Below are positions 44,794-49,995 of a stretch of 49,995 bases of DNA, piece by piece (the first letter of the stretch is position 1; the number at the start of each line of letters is the position of its first letter). The notes below the pieces were generated by a model. It was not told where the DNA came from, searched no databases, and worked only from the letters and a program-made list of their open reading frames with translations. The position numbers were made by a program, and so were the translations under genes. Source of the DNA: Fischerella muscicola PCC 7414 (GTDB lineage Bacteria > Cyanobacteriota > Cyanobacteriia > Cyanobacteriales > Nostocaceae); the NCBI RefSeq assembly GCF_000317205.1, contig NZ_AJLK01000153.1, forward strand, positions 1-49,995, given 5' to 3'.

Positions 44794-45088
44794 TTTGAAT
44801 ATTTATTAGTTCCGCAGCTAGAAGGTCTTCAAGTAATTTGAGCAAATCGCGATCGCACTGTTCGGCTTCGACCTCGTACTCTGCCAAGATAGCTGCTTTT
44901 ATATCCTTGACAGTTTTGGGTGTTTGAATCAAATTCCAGATCAATGTTCCTACTTCATTCAAACCATGATATGTACCAGATTTAAGATTGAGAATTACTG
45001 CTTCACCTCCCAAATCAGAGGAAATTTGCTCAACAGACGCCACAACAATTGTATTTTCTGAGATTTTAACTTCTACTGCTTTTGACAT
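44777..45088 (-). CDS. PqqD-like RiPP recognition element (lasso B1 protein)
   Basis: 103 aa. The beta strands and winged-helix pattern of PqqD-type proteins are visible: LGGEAVILNLKSGTYHGLNEVG then TLIWNLIQTPKTVKDI and a C-terminal helix LLKLLEDLLAAELI. B1 binds the leader (Tyr, Pro and Leu of the YxxPxL motif) and presents it to B2. AAGGAAA lies about 11 nt upstream of the ATG. It is the first gene of the operon. Confidence 0.92.
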   Translation of the reverse strand: MSKAVEVKISENTIVVASVEQISSDLGGEAVILNLKSGTYHGLNEVGTLIWNLIQTPKTVKDIKAAILAEYEVEAEQCDRDLLKLLEDLLAAELINIQNDATV

Positions 45089-45639
45089 GTTTACTCAATT
45101 TCCTTAGGCTATTCTATTTTGGCTATGCAATGGCTCCTGTTAACATCTAACTAGCTTTCTCAGTGCTTATCCGGATATTCAGGTAAAAAAAAGCGAAGAA
45201 CTTCCCAAACTTTGCACCCAACAACTAATAGATTCACTTCTTTTTTATTCTTTGCACCCAGGAAATACCCGCGCCTTACCTTGGGAAAATAAGGTATGGC
45301 TACAATGCTAATGTTTTTGAAATGTAAGTATATTTTCTTACGATCATATAACTAAGAAGCTTTAGTTTTGCTAACACCCATGGTATAAATTTGTGAAATT
45401 TTTACCGTAAAACTGCGTTTTTAATTGTTGCAGAGGTAGATTTTTGACGAATTAACAACCCTGAATGCGGAAGATGCTTACGTAGCTTTTCTAAGCTATT
45501 AGTATACATACATAACACTCACGATGTACGTAAAGTTCATCAAAAAAACATAATTAGGTTAATCTTGGGTAAAGTTTGCTCTGAGGAGTTTATGGAAATG
45601 GGGGTGTAGGGGTCTAAACCTGTAATTTTGAACTAATTT
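45089..45639. promoter_or_regulatory. Upstream region of the lasso operon
   Basis: 550 nt without a gene. CTTTGCACCCA occurs twice as a direct repeat (45210-45220 and 45250-45260, 40 nt apart, i.e. about four helical turns), about 120-170 nt upstream of B1. This is a plausible binding-site pair for a regulator of the operon. No convincing -35/-10 is seen on the minus strand. Confidence 0.4.
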
Positions 45640-45966
45640 TTAAGTTTCTTCCACTATTGCTTGATTAAGCAAAGCTATCCACATGTCTGATGGTTCTGAG
45701 TAGTAATCAATCTGCTCAACTTGATATCTATAAGAGCGACTATCATCTTCTAAAATAATCCAGTCACCACGCTTGACACCTTTACACTGCGCGGTCATAT
45801 AACCTTTTTTTAAACCTTCTATAGGCTCAAATATATAGTCGCGCCCATAAATCAATCCCCGAAAGTCGTGTATTTTATGTTTTTGGAACGTTGGTATAGT
45901 AAAAATGAATTGCGCGACTAACTCATAAATAACACTAATGCTAATCCCTGACCTACTAAAAGGCAT
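45640..45966 (-). CDS. Small hypothetical protein
   Basis: 108 aa. A short hydrophobic N-terminus (ISISVIYELVAQFIFTI) is followed by a soluble, aromatic-rich part with RGDWIILEDDSRSYRYQVEQIDYY, which reads like a small beta-rich domain. Composition is protein-like and the frame uses typical codons, but the ribosome site is weak. It lies 550 nt upstream of B1 on the same strand and could be unrelated. I do not recognise the family. Confidence 0.5.
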   Translation of the reverse strand: MPFSRSGISISVIYELVAQFIFTIPTFQKHKIHDFRGLIYGRDYIFEPIEGLKKGYMTAQCKGVKRGDWIILEDDSRSYRYQVEQIDYYSEPSDMWIALLNQAIVEET

Positions 45967-46218
45967 AATTATTTGCTTATCAATAAAATTTGTCTCAAAT
46001 TAATGCTGTTCACAGAGTAATCATTCAACCGACAACTAGTCTCAAGCTGCAAACAATCAAGGACTTTTGATTTTGACTTGATGTTTCTAGTTCTCCCCTT
46101 GCAGATAACACTTGAACTAGCCAAAATTGCTGGATGCACACATTTAGATTGCAGCCAGATGAAAATAATGTCAACTGTAATCCTACTGGCACAAGTCAAG
46201 GCTTTGGTTTGATATCCT

Positions 46219-46275
46219 TTGTTGGTGGTTGGTGGTTGTTAGTGGTTGTTTAATACTTACTCCTCACACTCCCCA
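46219..46275. repeat. Composite short tandem repeat block, copy 3 (diverged)
   Basis: GTTGGTGG / TTAGTGG units end in TTACTCCTCACACTCCCC, the same composite as at 1-75 and 1921-1992, but more diverged. Confidence 0.6.
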
Positions 46276-46316
46276 GTGCATCCACTAATACACTCAAAAT
46301 TTCTGGGTTAAAGTAC

Positions 46317-46347
46317 TTGACACAACCATAGTCAAAACTGCTATATT
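46317..46347 (+). promoter_or_regulatory. Promoter of tRNA-Gln
   Basis: A perfect TTGACA (46317-46322) and TATATT (46342-46347) are spaced by 19 nt (18 if read as CTATAT), about 20 nt before the tRNA. Confidence 0.6.
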
Positions 46348-46367
46348 GTTAAACAGCGAAAACGCAA

Positions 46368-46439
46368 TGGGGCGTAGCCAAGCGGTAAGGCAGCGGGTTT
46401 TGGTCCCGCCATCCCTAGGTTCGAATCCTAGCGCCCCAG
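46368..46439 (+). tRNA. tRNA-Gln (anticodon TTG)
   Basis: 72 nt. The acceptor stem TGGGGCG / CGCCCCA has discriminator G46439; the anticodon stem GCGGG / CCCGC encloses the loop TTTTGGT (anticodon TTG, reads CAA); the T arm is CTAGG-TTCGAAT-CCTAG. CCA is not encoded. In this organism type Gln-tRNA(Gln) is normally made through misacylated Glu-tRNA(Gln) and GatCAB. Confidence 0.95.
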
Positions 46440-46988
46440 TTAATTCAAAGAGTAAAACTAAAGTAGCCAGCCAAACATTATTGTTGGCTGCTGTCAAATT
46501 TATTTAACTGTAATTTTACCAAACTTGTGGTAGCGATCGCAATTTCGCAAAATCGCAAAATATAATGTGCGGTAGTTGGTAATAGGCAACAGCGCCCATT
46601 ACTCATCACCGTCAAGTGCTATCACACGCTTGATGGGAGTACCCGGAGGTATAGATGGCAGGATGCACGTATAAAAAATCTATATACAGCTTGATTAACT
46701 GTCTAAATTAAGCTACCAATCTACCTTACGTAATGTTACTGTATGTATAGTGCATCGCTCCAAATTAACGGGCATTTTCAAGACTTAATACAGGGTGACA
46801 ATGAATTGAAATGAGGAATTCAGTATTTAGAATTACCCCACAATTAAAGCTGGGAACCCCAGACAAAGAAAATAATTTTTTTGATCTATACATGATCAAA
46901 CTGCGGGCTTCTGCTTTTGACTTTATTAATTCTGAATTCTGAATATCCGATTATTTCGGTCAGTAATGTAGTTAAATTTACTAAGGCT
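46440..46988. other. Gene-free region upstream of the Wzc-type gene
   Basis: AT-rich, with one GCGATCGC near 46534 and inverted GAATTCAGTATTTAGAATTA / TAATTCTGAATTC segments (46814-46833 and about 46926-46938), a common Nostoc-type repeat, just before the start of the next gene. The promoter of that gene is probably here but cannot be pinned down. Confidence 0.4.
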
Positions 46989-49211
46989 ATGCTGAAATCA
47001 GAAAAATATCATCACCCGTTGTTAACAGCCAACTCTGCTCAATTAAACGATGCTGATGAAGGCGGATTAAATTTAGGTCAAGTGGGAGCAGCCCTTCGTC
47101 GACGAGCGCTATTAATAGCTGGTTTAACCGGCGTAGTAGCAACCGCAGGGGCATTAAAAGCAGAAACAGATCCACCAGTATACCAAGGCAGCTTTGAAAT
47201 TTTAACCAAACCTGTGACTGGTGAGGGTAAAGTTATAGCTAATGTTCCTCAAACTATAGGAGATGGCAAAGACGCGATCGCAGCTCCAGAAACCACCGAA
47301 GAAATCAAGACAACAATAAAAGTTTTACAAAGTCGTAGAATACTAGAGCCAGTCATCAAAAAGCTTCAGACTAAGTACCCAGAAATAGAATACGACTATG
47401 TAATTGAGAACTTAGAGATTGAGTCAAAACAGCGACACATTTTACAAGTTCAATATATCGATGCAGATCAGCAGCTAGTTACAGATTTGCTAAATAGTAT
47501 TAAAGATGCTTATTTGCAATATAGTTTGGCAGAACGCCGTAACGACGTAGAGCAGGCAATTGAATTTGTAGAAAAACAAAGAAAACCATTAGAACAACGA
47601 GTCAAAGACTGGCAAGAACGACTGCGAACAATCAGACAGAAGAATAATTTAGTCGAACCAGCCCAGAAAGCACAGGAAGTATCCAGTCATGTTGCTACAT
47701 TGACACAGCAGCAACTAGAAAATCGTGTGATGCTAGAACAAATGCGAGCCAAATATCAGGAGTTGCAAAAAGAGTTCTTGCAACAACCGGGTGCATTAGC
47801 TAGTAATTCACTACTCAGTGAGAACCCCCGCTACCAAAAAATTCTTGATCAACTTCAGCAAACAAATGCGGAAATTGCTCAAAGAGGATCTATATTCACT
47901 GAGGAAGAAGAAGGCATGGTACGCCTTTCTCAACAAAGAGACAGCATGATTTCGATGTTGGAGGAAGAAAGAGCGCGGGTGAACAGAGATTTTCAAAGCC
48001 GCATCCGGGAATTGGAAGCACGTGATCTGGCTATTAGTGAAAAAATAGATAATCTCAATGGTTATTTGCGAGCTTTAGCAGCAGTGAGTCGTGATTACGA
48101 TAACATTCAGCGAGAATTAAAAATTGCCACCGAAGGCTTAAGCCAATTTTCAGCCAAGCAACAAGCATTACAAATCGAGTATGCTCAAAGATTACAACCT
48201 TGGAGATTACTAGATCCTCAATTGACAAAAGTGAGTGAACCTGACGCCATCTCAGATAGCGCTAAGAGAAATTTAATATTGGGAGGAATGTTAGGTTTGT
48301 TAATGGGAGTAGGAGCAGCTCTAGTTGTTGATAAACTCAGCAATGTCTTCTATACTTCCAAAGAACTTAAGGAAACTATTGGATTGCCATTATTAGGAGT
48401 AGTTCCTTTAAGAAAAGAAATTGCCCTCTCCACAAATGCAGGTAACACTTCTAGTGGTTTGCAGCAAGCAGCTCGCGCTTCATTTTTTGAAGTATTTCGC
48501 TCTCTTTACACCAATATTCTGCTTTTAGGTTCTGATGCACCAATTCGTTCACTTGTGATCAGTTCCGCAGGACAAGGAGATGGAAAATCAACAGTTGCTG
48601 TACATTTAGCCTTGGCAGCAGCTGCAATGGGACACCGAGTTTTGCTTGTAGATGCAAATTTACGTTCTCCCAGCCTACACCAACGCGTAGGGTTAATGAA
48701 TATTCAGGGATTGACGGATGTTATTTCTTCTGACTTAGACTGGAGCAACGTGATTGAGCGATCGCCTCTAGAAGACAATCTCTATGTCCTCTCTGCTGGC
48801 CCTGTTCCCCCAGACTCAATTAGGTTGCTCGCGTCTCAGAAAATGCAGGACTTGATGCAGGACTTACATAGTAGTTTTGACTTAGTAATTTATGACACAC
48901 CACCTTTAGTTGGATTTGCTGATGCAACTTTATTGGCAGCTAACACCAATGGTATGGTACTAGTTGCTGGTTTAGGTAAGTTAAAGCGTACCGTCTTCCA
49001 ACAAGCATTAGAAGAGCTACAAATATCCGGCACACCTATCTTGGGATTGGTAGCTAATAAGTCCAGAGATGCCGTACCTGGTTCCTATACCTACTATCAG
49101 CAGTATTACAGGCAGAACATGAGCGTAGAACGTGTTGGTGATGATGATGACACAGACATCAGAAATAACTCTGTGCCCACATCTTCTTCTGTGAGGAAAA
49201 TTAAGGGATAG
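46989..49211 (+). CDS. Wzc-type polysaccharide co-polymerase / tyrosine autokinase
   Basis: 740 aa from the ATG at 46989 (AAGG just upstream); a TTG 72 nt earlier lies in the repeat-bearing leader and is less likely. A Wzz-type N-terminal part with a first membrane helix (about 40-58) leads into long coiled coils (about 180-420) in the periplasm, a second membrane helix (about 430-450), and a BY-kinase domain with Walker A SAGQGDGKST (near 525-533), Walker A' VLLVDANLRSP and Walker B FDLVIYDTPP (near 630). A C-terminal Tyr cluster SYTYYQQYY (about 699-706) is the autophosphorylation tail. Such proteins set polymer length and export in exopolysaccharide systems. It probably works with the glycan locus 10 kb away. 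Confidence 0.9.
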   Translation: MLKSEKYHHPLLTANSAQLNDADEGGLNLGQVGAALRRRALLIAGLTGVVATAGALKAETDPPVYQGSFEILTKPVTGEGKVIANVPQTIGDGKDAIAAPETTEEIKTTIKVLQSRRILEPVIKKLQTKYPEIEYDYVIENLEIESKQRHILQVQYIDADQQLVTDLLNSIKDAYLQYSLAERRNDVEQAIEFVEKQRKPLEQRVKDWQERLRTIRQKNNLVEPAQKAQEVSSHVATLTQQQLENRVMLEQMRAKYQELQKEFLQQPGALASNSLLSENPRYQKILDQLQQTNAEIAQRGSIFTEEEEGMVRLSQQRDSMISMLEEERARVNRDFQSRIRELEARDLAISEKIDNLNGYLRALAAVSRDYDNIQRELKIATEGLSQFSAKQQALQIEYAQRLQPWRLLDPQLTKVSEPDAISDSAKRNLILGGMLGLLMGVGAALVVDKLSNVFYTSKELKETIGLPLLGVVPLRKEIALSTNAGNTSSGLQQAARASFFEVFRSLYTNILLLGSDAPIRSLVISSAGQGDGKSTVAVHLALAAAAMGHRVLLVDANLRSPSLHQRVGLMNIQGLTDVISSDLDWSNVIERSPLEDNLYVLSAGPVPPDSIRLLASQKMQDLMQDLHSSFDLVIYDTPPLVGFADATLLAANTNGMVLVAGLGKLKRTVFQQALEELQISGTPILGLVANKSRDAVPGSYTYYQQYYRQNMSVERVGDDDDTDIRNNSVPTSSSVRKIKG

Positions 49212-49426
49212 TTGTTTGTTGTTTGTTGGTGAGACCAGCCCCCCAAAAAGGCGGTCTCCGTCACGTAGACGCGTAGACGCGAAGCGGCTTCCGCAGGTAG
49301 CGGCTTAAGGTAAGGGTAGGGGGACTGGCGAACCCGTAGACACGAAGTGGCTTAAGGTAAGGGTAGGGTTGTTGTTTGGTGTTTGGAACCAGCAACTAGC
49401 AACCATCACCAACCAACTACCAACTA
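49212..49426. repeat. Direct repeats and TTG-rich tandem spacer
   Basis: GGCTTAAGGTAAGGGTAGGG occurs twice (49302-49321 and 49349-49368), each preceded by a CGTAGACrCGAAG unit; TTGTTTGTTGTTTGTTGG and CAACTAGCAACCATCACCAACC are flanking simple repeats. Dispersed repetitive DNA of the Nostoc type; no gene. Confidence 0.65.
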
Positions 49427-49906
49427 TTACTTATCCGCCGATTTCAAAGCGCGATCTAGTATTTGCCTAGCCTGTTCTGCTTTCGCTTTTGCTTCCTGAT
49501 AACGTAAATTTGCTTGAGCAAAAGTTTTGAGAACCTTAAAACCTTCCTTAAGCCGAGTAATTTCCTCTTCTGTTACAGAATCGTCTGAGAAGAGGATATC
49601 AACCTGTTTGCGAACTTCCAATGCTTCGGCGCGTGAGTCTTGGACTTTCAGTTTTAGTGTAGCTAGGTTACTGAGAATTTGAACAGCTTGAGTAATTTCG
49701 TCCTCACCGTTAGTAGTATCCATTGATACTTCTTTGACCTCGATTAATTGTTTGGCACTAAATCCGTCTTCGAGTTCCGTAGGTAACTTACCCTCATCCA
49801 TGAGTTGCATCAGCTGATCCATCGCTTTCTCGCGGGCTTTGGCTGAATCTTTACCAGGTACAGTGAGGATGATATCTGGGCTTTGAGCGAGAGTGTACTG
49901 AACCAT
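49427..49906 (-). CDS. Hypothetical coiled-coil protein
   Basis: 159 aa, acidic. The N-terminal part (1-60: VQYTLAQSPDIILTVPGKDS, then a helix with REKAMDQLMQLMDEG) is followed by a heptad-like helical region to the end (KLKVQDSRAEALEVRKQ ... RYQEAKAKAEQARQIL), so a long coiled coil is likely. No signal peptide or membrane segment. It is convergent with the Wzc-type gene. I do not recognise a function; the composition suggests a conserved cyanobacterial hypothetical protein. Confidence 0.75.
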   Translation of the reverse strand: MVQYTLAQSPDIILTVPGKDSAKAREKAMDQLMQLMDEGKLPTELEDGFSAKQLIEVKEVSMDTTNGEDEITQAVQILSNLATLKLKVQDSRAEALEVRKQVDILFSDDSVTEEEITRLKEGFKVLKTFAQANLRYQEAKAKAEQARQILDRALKSADK

Positions 49907-49995
49907 ATTTTTGCAAGAAACTTGCTACTGCTTTGAAAGCCGATTAATTTTAACATGAAGGAACCCCTATTTTGGGGATAGTGGGGGAGGTGGGG

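Noticed and set aside
45969-46199. 76-aa minus-strand open frame upstream of the small hypothetical gene
   Set aside because: No ribosome site, odd composition and no recognisable feature; probably chance.
46294-46497. 67-aa minus-strand frame across tRNA-Gln
   Set aside because: It is the antisense reading of the tRNA gene (ALGFEPRDGG is the familiar translation of a tRNA T arm and anticodon region).
1-49995. CRISPR array
   Set aside because: The repeats seen are short tandem heptamers/decamers or C-rich units without regular 30-40 nt unique spacers, and there are no cas genes.

Overview
The window reads as chromosomal DNA of a filamentous, probably heterocyst-forming cyanobacterium (Nostoc/Anabaena-like). 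Evidence seen directly: low-to-moderate GC, many GCGATCGC (HIP1) octamers inside and between genes, short tandemly repeated heptamer/decamer blocks of the TTAGTAG and AACCACT type, and several small palindromic elements of the sort scattered through Nostocales genomes. No 16S rRNA or species marker is present, so the genus is an inference.

Layout. (1) 0-3 kb, minus strand: an FtsL-like bitopic protein followed by the septal D,D-transpeptidase FtsI, bracketed by inverted copies of a composite repeat. (2) 3-4.6 kb: a tnpB-only IS200/IS605-family element with an intact RuvC-type nuclease. (3) 4.6-9 kb: a small Thr/Pro-rich lipoprotein, an ABM-like barrel protein, an AMIN plus class A beta-lactamase-fold protein, tRNA-Leu(CAA), three MITE-like palindromes and a small uncertain transcript with a strong terminator. 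(4) 9.5-36.9 kb, plus strand: a long exopolysaccharide / surface-glycan locus with a WecG/TagA-type transferase, a Wzm/Wzt-type ABC exporter, an FrhB-like plus polysaccharide pyruvyl transferase pair, UDP-galactopyranose mutase, at least twelve further glycosyltransferases, an acyltransferase, a Wzy/WaaL-type membrane protein and a GT61 enzyme. (5) 37.1-45.1 kb, minus strand: a complete lasso-peptide (RiPP) operon. (6) 45.6-50 kb: a small hypothetical gene, tRNA-Gln(TTG), a Wzc-type polysaccharide co-polymerase / tyrosine autokinase and a coiled-coil hypothetical gene.

The most notable system is the lasso-peptide operon. In transcription order it encodes B1 (PqqD-like leader recognition), B2 (transglutaminase-like leader peptidase), C (asparagine-synthetase-like cyclase whose glutaminase Cys is replaced), two precursor peptides, K (HPr-kinase-like), D (ABC exporter) and N (nucleotidyltransferase-like). 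Both precursors carry the lasso leader signature Y-x2-P-x-L-x3-G-x5-T, but what follows is about 43-44 residues long, roughly twice a usual lasso core. It contains an Asp at the same place in both, followed by a shared FLFFNG block and a later GSxD motif. Neither precursor ends in the C-terminal Ser that the kinase modifies in known K-containing clusters. A conserved GTAARTCCAA box lies 63-65 nt upstream of both precursor start codons.

How the parts fit: the glycan locus supplies sugar transfer (many GTs), Galf precursor (Glf), pyruvyl and acyl decoration, and export. The Wzc-type kinase about 10 kb downstream would be its natural length/export partner, with the lasso operon lying in between and convergent to the glycan genes. 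No Wzx flippase and no WbaP-type initiating phosphoglycosyltransferase is visible in the window.
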